Assembly: GCA_002345925.1 (NCBI GenBank)
Contig: DDWM01000058.1
Coordinates: 1-7,405 of the forward strand
Length of the DNA stretch: 7,405 nucleotides
Direction: 5' to 3'
Origin: Actinobacteria bacterium UBA2286
GTDB lineage: Bacteria; Actinomycetota; Coriobacteriia; Anaerosomatales; Anaerosomataceae
Shown here: positions 1 through 5,895 of the stretch, one piece after another
How the letters are laid out: each line of letters opens with the position of its first letter
Numbering within the stretch: the stretch's first letter is position 1
Position numbers and translations under genes: made by a program
The notes under the pieces: generated by a model
The model's database searches: none
Told to the model about the DNA's origin: nothing
What the model saw: the letters and a program-made list of their open reading frames with translations, nothing else

Positions 1-344
1 CCGAGGAGCAGATCCTCATGGAGACCGCCAAGACCATCCGTGAGGACTTCTTGCAGCAGAACGCATTCCGCGAAGATGACCAGTTCTCATCGCTCAAGGA
101 GCAAGATCTGCTCCTTGGTACGATCCTGCTATTCCACGAGCGTGCGATCGAGGCACACGCCAAGGGTGCCGCGCTCAAAGACATCTTCTCGGCGCCGGTA
201 CGCGAGCGCATCACCCGCGCCAAGTACCTGGGTGCGGAGAACATCGCCGAGTACGATTCGATCGCCTCGGATATCGAGACACAGCTGGTTGGCGGTGGCG
301 CCGATGAAGGCGCACGCGCCGTGTACGCGGGAGGTGAGCGGTAA
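1..344 (+). CDS. atpA: V/A-type ATP synthase subunit A, C-terminal part (5' end outside window)
   Basis: This is the last 113 residues of the catalytic A subunit of a V/A-type ATPase; the reading frame is open from base 3 and runs off the left edge. The nucleotide-binding core lies outside the window. What remains is the all-helical C-terminal domain, recognisable from the stretch around DLLLGTILLFHERAIEAHAKG and a polar, glycine-rich tail. In the family, three A subunits alternate with three B subunits in the cytoplasmic head and hydrolyse or make ATP. The in-frame ATG at 18 is internal to the gene, because homologous sequence (EEQIL) continues upstream of it. The stop codon TAA (342-344) shares its final A with the ATG of the next gene, so translation of A and B is probably coupled. 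Identification rests on family sequence memory plus the certain subunit B next to it. Confidence 0.93.
   Translation, partial: EEQILMETAKTIREDFLQQNAFREDDQFSSLKEQDLLLGTILLFHERAIEAHAKGAALKDIFSAPVRERITRAKYLGAENIAEYDSIASDIETQLVGGGADEGARAVYAGGER
329..337 (+). promoter_or_regulatory. Ribosome binding site of subunit B
   Basis: GGGAGGTGA is a near-perfect Shine-Dalgarno sequence inside the end of subunit A, ending 6 bases before the ATG at 344. It supports that ATG over the in-frame ATG at 356. Confidence 0.8.
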
Positions 345-1756
345 TGCGCGAGTACATGACCACACGCGACATCGTAGGGCCGCTGCTCCTCATAGAGAGC
401 GTCACCGACGTGACGTACGGCGAGCTTGTCGAGCTTGAGTATCCGGACGGCACCAAGAGCCTCGGCAACGTGCTTGAAGTGAACGGCGACGTTGCGCTCG
501 TGCAGGCGTTCGAGGGCACGCGCGGGTCCAACCCGTCCGGCACCAAGGCGAAGTTCCTCGGCCGCTCGCTTGAGCTTGGCGTGTCTCGGGACATGCTCGG
601 GCGCGTATTCGACGGCCTCGGCCGCCCGAACGACGGTGGACCCGAGATCATCCCGGACAAGCGCCTCTCGATCTACGGCTCGCCGATCAACCCCACGGCT
701 CGCGACTTCCCCGATGACTTCATCCAGACGGGCGTCTCGGCCATCGACGGGCTCAACCCGCTCGTGCGCGGCCAGAAGCTGCCGATCTTCTCAGGCAGCG
801 GTCTACCGCACAACGAGCTTGCGGCGCAGATCGCGCGCCAGGCGGCGGTGCTCGCGCGCAGCGCGCAGGCAGACGTTGTGGGCGACAAGCTTGAGGGCGA
901 GTTCGCGGTCGTCTTCGCCGCGATGGGCATCACCTTCGAGGATGCCGACTTCTTCACGACTGAGTTCCGCACCACCTCGGCAATCGAGCGCGCGGTGCTC
1001 TTCCTCAACCTCGCCGATGACCCGGCCGTTGAGCGCATCGCAACCCCGCGTATGGCGCTCACCGCCGCCGAGTACCTCGCGTACGAGTGCGACATGCACG
1101 TGCTCGTCATCCTCACGGACATGACGTACTACTGTGAAGCGCTGCGTGAGGTTTCCGCCGCCCGCAAAGAAGTGCCAGGCCGCCGAGGCTACCCCGGCTA
1201 CCTCTACACCGACCTCGCCACGATCTACGAGCGTGCTGGCCGAGTGAAGGGCCGCGCTGGCTCCATCACTCAGGTGCCGATTCTCTCGATGCCTGACGAT
1301 GACAAGACGCACCCCATTCCTGACCTCACCGGCTACATCACCGAGGGCCAGATCATCTTGGACCGCAACCTGCACCGCCGCGGCATCTATCCGCCGGTCG
1401 CCGTGCTGCCGTCGCTCTCGCGCCTCAAGCAGAAGGGCATCGGCGCGGGCAAGACCCGCGAGGACCACGCGGACCTCAGCAATCAGCTCTTTGGCGCTTA
1501 CGCGAGAGGCCTGCAGGCGAAAGAGCTTGCGGTCATTCTCGGCGAGGCTGCGCTTTCTGACAGTGACAAGGCGTTCGTTGCGTTCGCGGACGCGTTCGAG
1601 GATCGCTTCATCCGCCAGGGCAAGCATGAGGAGCGCACCGTCGCCGAGACTCTTGCTCTCGGCTGGGAGCTGGTCTCGCTGTTGCCCCGCTCGGAGATCA
1701 AGCGGATCAAGGACGAATACGTCGACAAGTACATGCCAACGGACACGGAGGCATAA
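344..1756 (+). CDS. atpB: V/A-type ATP synthase subunit B (non-catalytic head subunit)
   Basis: A complete 470-residue B subunit, of normal family length. It alternates with subunit A in the A3B3 head and carries the non-catalytic nucleotide site. An N-terminal beta-barrel domain (about residues 8-75) is followed by the RecA-like core and a helical C-terminal domain (from about 375). The P-loop position reads SGSGLPHNE (residues 150-158) and lacks the Walker A GKT, the normal state for V/A-type B subunits and the feature that separates them from A. Other family signatures are the TDMTYYCEALREVSAARKE region (from 258), GRRGYPGYLYTDLATIYERA (279-298), and PSLSRL (356-361) followed by GIGAGKTREDH. 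R360 is probably the arginine finger reaching into the catalytic site of A. The start overlaps the A stop codon by one base (TAATG). The small membrane protein gene begins directly after the stop codon. Confidence 0.97.
   Translation: MREYMTTRDIVGPLLLIESVTDVTYGELVELEYPDGTKSLGNVLEVNGDVALVQAFEGTRGSNPSGTKAKFLGRSLELGVSRDMLGRVFDGLGRPNDGGPEIIPDKRLSIYGSPINPTARDFPDDFIQTGVSAIDGLNPLVRGQKLPIFSGSGLPHNELAAQIARQAAVLARSAQADVVGDKLEGEFAVVFAAMGITFEDADFFTTEFRTTSAIERAVLFLNLADDPAVERIATPRMALTAAEYLAYECDMHVLVILTDMTYYCEALREVSAARKEVPGRRGYPGYLYTDLATIYERAGRVKGRAGSITQVPILSMPDDDKTHPIPDLTGYITEGQIILDRNLHRRGIYPPVAVLPSLSRLKQKGIGAGKTREDHADLSNQLFGAYARGLQAKELAVILGEAALSDSDKAFVAFADAFEDRFIRQGKHEERTVAETLALGWELVSLLPRSEIKRIKDEYVDKYMPTDTEA
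1747..1751 (+). promoter_or_regulatory. Ribosome binding site deciding the GTG start of the small membrane protein
   Basis: GGAGG lies in the last codons of subunit B, 5 bases before the GTG at 1757. The alternative in-frame ATG at 1772 has only an AGGA directly abutting it, which is too close to work. The GTG is therefore preferred. Confidence 0.65.
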
Positions 1757-1963
1757 GTGTTCTCCTCAGGAATGCGCATAGGCATGGCCATCATCCTCGC
1801 GCTGTGTTTCATCGCGCTGATCGGATTCAATCTGTTCAGCCTGCGGGTCTACTCGAAGAATGGCGCGAAGGACCTGACTGCGGTGCGCGTTATCCGCATG
1901 ATCAATGCGGCACTGCTCGTCGGCGCGCTCGGCATTGTCGTGTGGGCGATGACGAGGGGATGA
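1757..1963 (+). CDS. Small two-helix membrane protein between ATPase subunits B and D
   Basis: I do not recognise this 68-residue protein. It has two hydrophobic stretches: about residues 7-29 (GMAIILALCFIALIGFNLFSL is the core) and about 48-65 (MINAALLVGALGIVVWAM). The linker between them carries five basic residues (R30, K34, K38, R44, R47), so by the positive-inside rule the loop should be cytoplasmic and both ends outside. Neither helix contains Asp or Glu, which argues against a proteolipid (K/c) ring subunit, since those need a membrane carboxylate. It starts with GTG immediately after the subunit B stop codon and ends 4 bases before subunit D, so it is clearly translated within the operon. 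A role in assembly, stability or regulation of the ATPase is inferred from position only. It is small and two-helical like the AtpZ/AtpI accessory proteins of F-type operons, but I see no sequence similarity I can defend. Confidence 0.8.
   Translation: MFSSGMRIGMAIILALCFIALIGFNLFSLRVYSKNGAKDLTAVRVIRMINAALLVGALGIVVWAMTRG
1954..1960 (+). promoter_or_regulatory. Ribosome binding site of subunit D
   Basis: GAGGGGA at the end of the small membrane protein gene lies 7 bases before the ATG at 1968. It supports this start over the in-frame ATG at 1977. Confidence 0.7.
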
Positions 1964-1967
1964 CGCC

Positions 1968-2609
1968 ATGACGAAGATGCGCGTCAACCCGAACCGGATG
2001 GAGCTGCTCAAGCTCAAGCGCCGCGGCGATGTCGCCAAGCGCGGCCACAAGCTGCTCAAGGACAAGTTCGACGAGCTCCTCAAGGAGTTCATCGCGCGTA
2101 TCACGGCAAACCGAAAGCTCCGTGCAGAGGTGGAGAGCCGCCTCATCGGCGCGTACGGCCTTCTGGCCATCGCTCGTGCCGAGGCTGGCAAGGCCAACCT
2201 CACGCAGGCGCTGCTCACTGGAGCACCTGTGGAGCTGCTTGAGGCGAGCGAGCGGCGGGTCATGAGTGTTCGCGTGCCGGAGTTTGAGCTTGGCGAGGTT
2301 CCGGAGCCGGGCGGTTACTCGCTTGCGACGATGCCTGCGGTGCTCGATGGCGCGCTCGAGGCGCTTGCCGGGGTCGTTCCGATGATGGTCGAGCTAGCGC
2401 AGCGTGAGAAAGCTATCGAGCTCCTTGCCGGCGAGATCGAGCGCACGCGGCGCCGGGTGAACGCGCTTGAGTACGTGCTCATGCCGTCGATCAACGAGAC
2501 CGTCAAAGACATCCAGATGAAGCTCGACGAAGCCGAGCGGGGAAATCTCACCCGACTCATGAAGGTGAAAGACATCATCGCGGCGCAGGAAGCTGCCGGC
2601 GAGAGGTAG
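1968..2609 (+). CDS. atpD: V/A-type ATP synthase subunit D (central rotor shaft)
   Basis: A complete 213-residue D subunit, the coiled-coil shaft that rotates inside the A3B3 head and couples ATP turnover to the membrane ring. The family opening is clear: a short basic segment with NPNRMELLKLKRR (residues 7-19), then a long helix to about residue 75. A middle portion rich in Gly/Pro/Val (about 85-120) forms the globular part. The long C-terminal helix (about 130-208) contains RRRVNALEYVLMP (161-173) and a charged stretch around LDEAERGNLTRLMKVKD. The two long helices pair antiparallel in known structures. The gene follows the small membrane protein by 4 bases and is the last gene of the operon in this window. 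The next gene on this strand starts 299 bases later. Low Cys/Trp and high Lys/Arg/Glu content fit a soluble coiled coil. Confidence 0.95.
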   Translation: MTKMRVNPNRMELLKLKRRGDVAKRGHKLLKDKFDELLKEFIARITANRKLRAEVESRLIGAYGLLAIARAEAGKANLTQALLTGAPVELLEASERRVMSVRVPEFELGEVPEPGGYSLATMPAVLDGALEALAGVVPMMVELAQREKAIELLAGEIERTRRRVNALEYVLMPSINETVKDIQMKLDEAERGNLTRLMKVKDIIAAQEAAGER

Positions 2610-2733
2610 TCTGTCGTGCTCAAGTCTGGGTTCTGGCTGCCGATAATCTAATTGTCAGGATCGACCATGTTGGTCCTCGGCACGCGAACCGCGCTGGTTG
2701 GATGCCCCTCTGACCGGAGGCGGGGAGTTCACG

Positions 2734-2768
2734 CAAGACCCTGACGTTGTGACGACGCCAGGGCCTTG
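2734..2768 (+). terminator. Possible terminator hairpin after the ATPase operon (no T-run)
   Basis: CAAGACCCTG (2734-2743) pairs with CAGGGCCTTG (2759-2768) at nine of ten positions, with one A/C mismatch. G2733 and C2769 extend the stem, and the loop contains a small CGT/ACG pair. The stem is GC-rich and lies 125 bases after the subunit D stop codon. The bases that follow (CTGCATTTGAGG) have only three T's in a row, so it is a poor classical intrinsic terminator. It could be a tail-less terminator, an RNA-stability hairpin or a regulatory element. Confidence 0.4.
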
Positions 2769-2816
2769 CTGCATTTGAGGGTAAAAGGCAGACTCGCCGA
2801 TGAGACAGCATATGGT

Positions 2817-2822
2817 AATAAT
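2817..2822 (+). promoter_or_regulatory. Candidate -10 element for the zinc-ribbon/amidase unit
   Basis: AATAAT matches five of six positions of the bacterial -10 consensus and sits in the only AT-rich patch of the gap, about 90 bases before the start codon. At 17 bases' spacing the -35 position reads TCGCCG, which is poor. The call is tentative, based mainly on the need for a promoter after the hairpin. Confidence 0.25.
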
Positions 2823-2894
2823 GGCATTGTCTGATCATCGAAGGCATCAGTCGGAGTTGGGCGTTGTGGGCGGTGGGCATCGTTGGTCGCAACT

Positions 2895-2901
2895 GAGGAG
2901 G
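2895..2901 (+). promoter_or_regulatory. Ribosome binding site of the zinc-ribbon gene
   Basis: GAGGAGG lies 7 bases before the ATG at 2909. It is a strong Shine-Dalgarno site and fixes the start so that the first Cys is residue 3 of the zinc ribbon. Confidence 0.8.
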
Positions 2902-2908
2902 CACGCTG

Positions 2909-3802
2909 ATGTTCTGCCGGTCTTGTGGCAAACAGAACAGTGACGAAGCGCAATTCTGCACCGGCTGTGGGATTCAGCTGCGTGTGCCCGACGCGATCAC
3001 GGCCGACATCTACCCGGAGCAAGAGTCTGCTCAGGTGGGCGTGGTCGAGCCCGCGGTCACTCAGGTCATGGAGCCAGTGACAGCGCCGATGCCTTACGCG
3101 CCGCCCCTACAGGTTACTGCAGCCTCGCCGCAGAAGCGTTCAATGACAGGGCTCATCGTTGCACTCGTTGTCATTGGCGTGCTGGTAGTCGGTGGTGGAA
3201 TCGCGGCAGGCCTGTACTTCATGGGTGTGATCGGCGATGCGCGCGATGCAGTCTCTGCGATCGAAGATGGTTACTCGGCGGATATCACGCCCGAGGTGGA
3301 GGAGTACGAAGCGCCGGCCGTGAGTGTTGAAACATACCCGTCAGAGGAGCCTGCGCTTGGCGATGAAGAGTCCTACGAAGCGATCGTCGAGCACTATATC
3401 GCCCTCGGCAACATGAGCGATAGCGTGGGCGTTGCGTACACGGACAAGTACGGCGGAACCGGCTTCGCATATGAGGTGTTCAACCCGAGCATTGGCGCCA
3501 AGAACATCTCCGAGCGCAAGAATTTGGTCGCCAAATGTCAGGATCTACTCGACACGGTCTCCGGTCAAAAGCAGACGCTGGATGAGGTCCAGGTCTCAGT
3601 GCTGTACGAGTCTCAGAAGACCACGCTGCTTTCTCTCTACGGGCTGCTTGAGCGTCGGGCGCAGGTCATGCTTAGCGCGGCGCAGGCCGCGGTGGATGAC
3701 CCGAGCGAGGCGAAATGGCGACCGATTCTTTCGCCCGCCAGCACCCAGACCCGCGAGCAGTTCGAGGCCGAGTATCCCCTGGCTGAGCCTGTTCGGCAGT
3801 AG
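2909..3802 (+). CDS. Zinc-ribbon, single-pass membrane protein with unknown C-terminal domain
   Basis: A 297-residue protein of unknown function with a recognisable layout. Residues 3-20 form a compact zinc ribbon, CRSC-x10-CTGC (C3, C6, C17, C20), of the type common at the N-terminus of bacterial membrane proteins. A flexible Pro/Val/Ala-rich linker (about 27-75) leads to a basic pair (K76, R77) and one hydrophobic helix (about 81-106, rich in Val, Ile and Gly). Next comes an acidic Glu/Pro/Tyr-rich segment (about 118-155), then a predicted helical C-terminal domain (about 155-275). Basic residues before the helix imply zinc ribbon inside and C-terminal domain outside. There is no catalytic motif that I can see. 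The gene is followed 8 bases later by a lipoprotein amidase, suggesting co-transcription and a role at the cell envelope, possibly sensing or scaffolding. Third positions seem somewhat less G/C-biased than in the ATPase genes. Confidence 0.88.
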   Translation: MFCRSCGKQNSDEAQFCTGCGIQLRVPDAITADIYPEQESAQVGVVEPAVTQVMEPVTAPMPYAPPLQVTAASPQKRSMTGLIVALVVIGVLVVGGGIAAGLYFMGVIGDARDAVSAIEDGYSADITPEVEEYEAPAVSVETYPSEEPALGDEESYEAIVEHYIALGNMSDSVGVAYTDKYGGTGFAYEVFNPSIGAKNISERKNLVAKCQDLLDTVSGQKQTLDEVQVSVLYESQKTTLLSLYGLLERRAQVMLSAAQAAVDDPSEAKWRPILSPASTQTREQFEAEYPLAEPVRQ

Positions 3803-3810
3803 GCAGAAAC

Positions 3811-4536
3811 GTGAACACCCGCAGGCGAGCACTGCTAGCGGCTGCGCTTGCGATGGCCGTGCTGGCTGCGCTATCCGCTTGCTCGGCTCCGATCACGCGG
3901 GTCGCCCGCGTGTCGCCCGCGTCGGAGAACCTTCCCGCCGCGGCCGGACGGGCTCTCTCCGCACAGCCGGCACCCACTGGTCGCTCGACCGTTATCGCCT
4001 GGCAGCCATCACACCAGGCCGACACCGGTGTCGACTGGGATGAGCACGTGATCTGCGGCGACATCGTCGATCGTGCGATCGCATTGCTGGTCGAGTTCGA
4101 GCACGTCAAGGCGTGGGAGACAGGCATGGGCCTCAGCGGCTCCAATGGCTATCGCCCGCAGCCAAAGAACACGCCAGCGTTTGACTCGGAGCTTCGCCAG
4201 TCAAACTCGGCCGGAGCGAGCGTCTTCGTCTCAGTCCATAACGACGGCGGCGCCCCAAGTGGCATCCTCGGCATGTGCATGCCGGGCGATGTGGACAGCC
4301 GTGCACTGGCCGAGAGACTCAAGTCTGCGCTTGTCTCGGCGACGGGTCTGCCGGACCGAGGGATGCGCGAGGAGCGGCTCTACAGCCTGGAGCCGGCGCA
4401 CAACGAGGCTGGCATTCGGCTGCTACTGGAAATCGGCGACAACAAGGCAGACCGGGCATTCTTGCTAGATGCAACCAATCGACAGGCCATTGCTCAGGCT
4501 CTGGCGGACTCGCTGCGTGAAAGCGACTTGCCGTAA
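3811..4536 (+). CDS. Lipoprotein N-acetylmuramoyl-L-alanine amidase, divergent Amidase_3 type
   Basis: A 241-residue predicted surface lipoprotein. Residues 1-24 are a lipoprotein signal: RRR (4-6), a hydrophobic Ala/Leu core and the lipobox LSAC with C24. This supports the GTG start at 3811 over the ATG at 3853, which would remove the basic region; the ribosome binding site is weak. A linker (about 25-58) precedes an Amidase_3 (zinc peptidoglycan amidase) fold. H68 (in QPSHQ), E78 (in DWDEH) and H143 (in VSVHND) fit the three zinc ligands, and E207 (in LLLEIGDNKADRAFLLD) fits the catalytic Glu near the C-terminus. The usual DPGHGG opening is replaced by WQPSHQ. PDRGMREERLYSL (181-193) matches the family's 'drgi' segment. 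Family members cleave the bond between MurNAc and L-Ala of the stem peptide. The gene follows the zinc-ribbon gene by 8 bases. Activity is likely since the ligands remain, but is not proven. Confidence 0.85.
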   Translation: MNTRRRALLAAALAMAVLAALSACSAPITRVARVSPASENLPAAAGRALSAQPAPTGRSTVIAWQPSHQADTGVDWDEHVICGDIVDRAIALLVEFEHVKAWETGMGLSGSNGYRPQPKNTPAFDSELRQSNSAGASVFVSVHNDGGAPSGILGMCMPGDVDSRALAERLKSALVSATGLPDRGMREERLYSLEPAHNEAGIRLLLEIGDNKADRAFLLDATNRQAIAQALADSLRESDLP

Positions 4537-4551
4537 GCTCTCCGGAGCGCC
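4537..4551. other. Fifteen-base gap between convergent genes, with a small dyad
   Basis: The gap between the two facing stop codons contains GCTC-TCCG-GAGC (4537-4548), a 4-base-pair stem with no T-run on either strand. It is too short to be a convincing terminator. Transcripts from the two sides may overlap. Confidence 0.4.
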
Positions 4552-5895
4552 CTACCGCGTTTGACCCGTCACGTTCCAGCTGCCGAGAAGGAGCGCAGGT
4601 GTGAGGTTCGCGCCGCCTTCCTCGGGACCGACGAGCACGCGGCGATCTCCAACGGCGCGCACATCTGAGAGTGCGTCTACCGCGCTTTGCGTGAAGCGTA
4701 TGTTCTTGACCGGCTGCGTGAGGCGGCCGTTCTCGATGAGGAACGTGCCGTCGCGCGTCATGCCCGTAAGCGTCACGCGCACCGGATCCTCGACGTTCAC
4801 GTAGTGGAAGCGAGTGACGTAAAGGCCGCGCTCGACGCTTGCGATCATCTCGTCCACGGACGTCTCGCCAGCAGCAAGCTCAAGGTTCATCGGCAGGGGG
4901 CCGTACGGGTTGGGCGCGGGAAGCGCGTGGCCGGTGTTCGGCACGCCAAGTTTGGCTGCCCAGTACGAGTCCGTGACCGGTCCGCGCACGATTCCGGCCT
5001 CTACGAGCGGCGTGCGCCGCTTCGGGGAACCCTCAAAGTCAAAGGTGAGACCGACCGTCTCGGCAGAAAGAGCGTTCTCGGTAAGTGTGATGAGCTCCGA
5101 GAGGAGCAGCTCGCCTTCGTGTCCGGCGATGAACGAGGCCTTCTCGGCCACGGCTTGCGCGCCAAAGCCAAGGTAGCCGAGGAAGTCGAGTACGTCGGAT
5201 ACGGCCTCGGGGGCGAGCACGACCGCGTACACGCCCGGTTCGAGCGAGCCCGGGTTATCCGAGCGCTGTGCGAGCATCGCTGCTTCGTCGCCGAGGGCCT
5301 CGGGTGCGAAGTGAGCCGCGTCGCAGCCCAGCCACGACGCCCAGCCGCTACCACCATCAGTGCCTGCCGAGAGAACGGTCGCCTTCACGTCGGTGACGCC
5401 CATCGCTACGTCCACGCCGTGCGAGTTGGCGACAGCAACCGCGTAATCCACGCGCGCCACGGCGCCGGCGGCAGACAGGCCGCGGAAACGCGACTGCTCG
5501 ATGATCGCTGCAGCCGCCTTTGCGCGCGCTTCTGCGTCGAACGCCTGCGTGCTTGCGCACACGCGATCGATACGCTCGGCCTGCGCGGGCTTCGGCAGGC
5601 CGGGGTACTCAGCGTCTTCGGGGGCCACGCGCGCAGCCGCGACGGCCGACCCGCAGCATGCTTTGAGCGAGGCGTCGTCGAGCCGGTTGGTGCTGGCAAC
5701 GCCGGTTCGCTTGCCGAGGACGGCGCGCACCGAGACGGTGGTGTCCTCCTCGGCCACGTTCTGATGGATTCTGTTGTTGGCGAAGCGCGTCAGCGCGGCG
5801 TCGTTTGCAGTGACGACCGCCTCGGCCTCGTCGGCTTTGGTGAGCGCGACGGCGCGGGCGGCCAGCTCACGTGCCTGGTCCTCGGAGATTCTCAT
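4552..5895 (-). CDS. pmbA: TldE/PmbA-like subunit of the TldD-TldE protease
   Basis: A complete 447-residue protein, close to E. coli PmbA/TldE in length. It lacks the HExxxH motif, as expected for the non-metal partner of TldD. Family features include the N-terminal helical start (MRISEDQARELAARAVALTK), a conserved central region with PGSLEPGVYAVVLAPEAVSD, and a C-terminal beta-rich half with FDFEGSPKRRTPLVEAGIV and GLYVTRFHYVNVEDPVRVTLTG. The known complex is a cytosolic heteromer that degrades unfolded or post-translationally modified peptides, and is needed for microcin B17 maturation and CcdA turnover in E. coli. The ATG at 5895 overlaps the tldD stop codon (ATGA), with GGAGTGGG just upstream. 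An open frame extends further upstream to 6000 but overlaps conserved tldD sequence, so it was not used. The stop codon faces the amidase stop codon 15 bases away. Confidence 0.93.
   Translation of the reverse strand: MRISEDQARELAARAVALTKADEAEAVVTANDAALTRFANNRIHQNVAEEDTTVSVRAVLGKRTGVASTNRLDDASLKACCGSAVAAARVAPEDAEYPGLPKPAQAERIDRVCASTQAFDAEARAKAAAAIIEQSRFRGLSAAGAVARVDYAVAVANSHGVDVAMGVTDVKATVLSAGTDGGSGWASWLGCDAAHFAPEALGDEAAMLAQRSDNPGSLEPGVYAVVLAPEAVSDVLDFLGYLGFGAQAVAEKASFIAGHEGELLLSELITLTENALSAETVGLTFDFEGSPKRRTPLVEAGIVRGPVTDSYWAAKLGVPNTGHALPAPNPYGPLPMNLELAAGETSVDEMIASVERGLYVTRFHYVNVEDPVRVTLTGMTRDGTFLIENGRLTQPVKNIRFTQSAVDALSDVRAVGDRRVLVGPEEGGANLTPALLLGSWNVTGQTR

Larger units (their letters stand above)
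2610..2908 (+). other. Gene-free gap with inverted repeats, between the ATPase operon and the zinc-ribbon gene
   Basis: This 299-base gap holds no convincing gene on either strand. It does hold several inverted repeats: TGCCGA (2638-2643) with TCGGCA (2677-2682), enclosing GACCA-TGT-TGGTC (2663-2675); AACC/GGTT (2687-2699); CCTC/GAGG (2707-2720); and the long hairpin at 2734-2768 listed separately. The right half has an AT-rich island (2810-2822), a G-rich stretch (2859-2885) and the ribosome binding site of the next gene. Its likely roles are ending the ATPase transcript and starting the next one. I could not match it to a known riboswitch or tRNA. Confidence 0.6.

Noticed and set aside
787..815. 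Loss of the Walker A lysine in subunit B as evidence of a broken gene
   Set aside because: A degenerate P-loop is the normal state of V/A-type B subunits; catalysis is in subunit A.
803..1627. A 274-codon open frame on the - strand opposite subunit B
   Set aside because: It is antisense to the unmistakable ATPase B gene, and its composition is that of a shadow frame.
1757..1963. Small membrane protein as the proteolipid (K/c) ring subunit
   Set aside because: Neither helix contains the Glu or Asp needed for ion binding, and the helices lack the small-residue pattern of ring subunits.
2670..2730. tRNA-like fragment on the minus strand (GGTTCGCG and a later ACCA)
   Set aside because: The flanking bases do not form a T-arm or acceptor stem, and no anticodon arm can be drawn.
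2620..3022. Minus-strand open frames across the gap after subunit D
   Set aside because: They run into the zinc-ribbon gene on the other strand, lack a ribosome binding site and resemble no protein I know.
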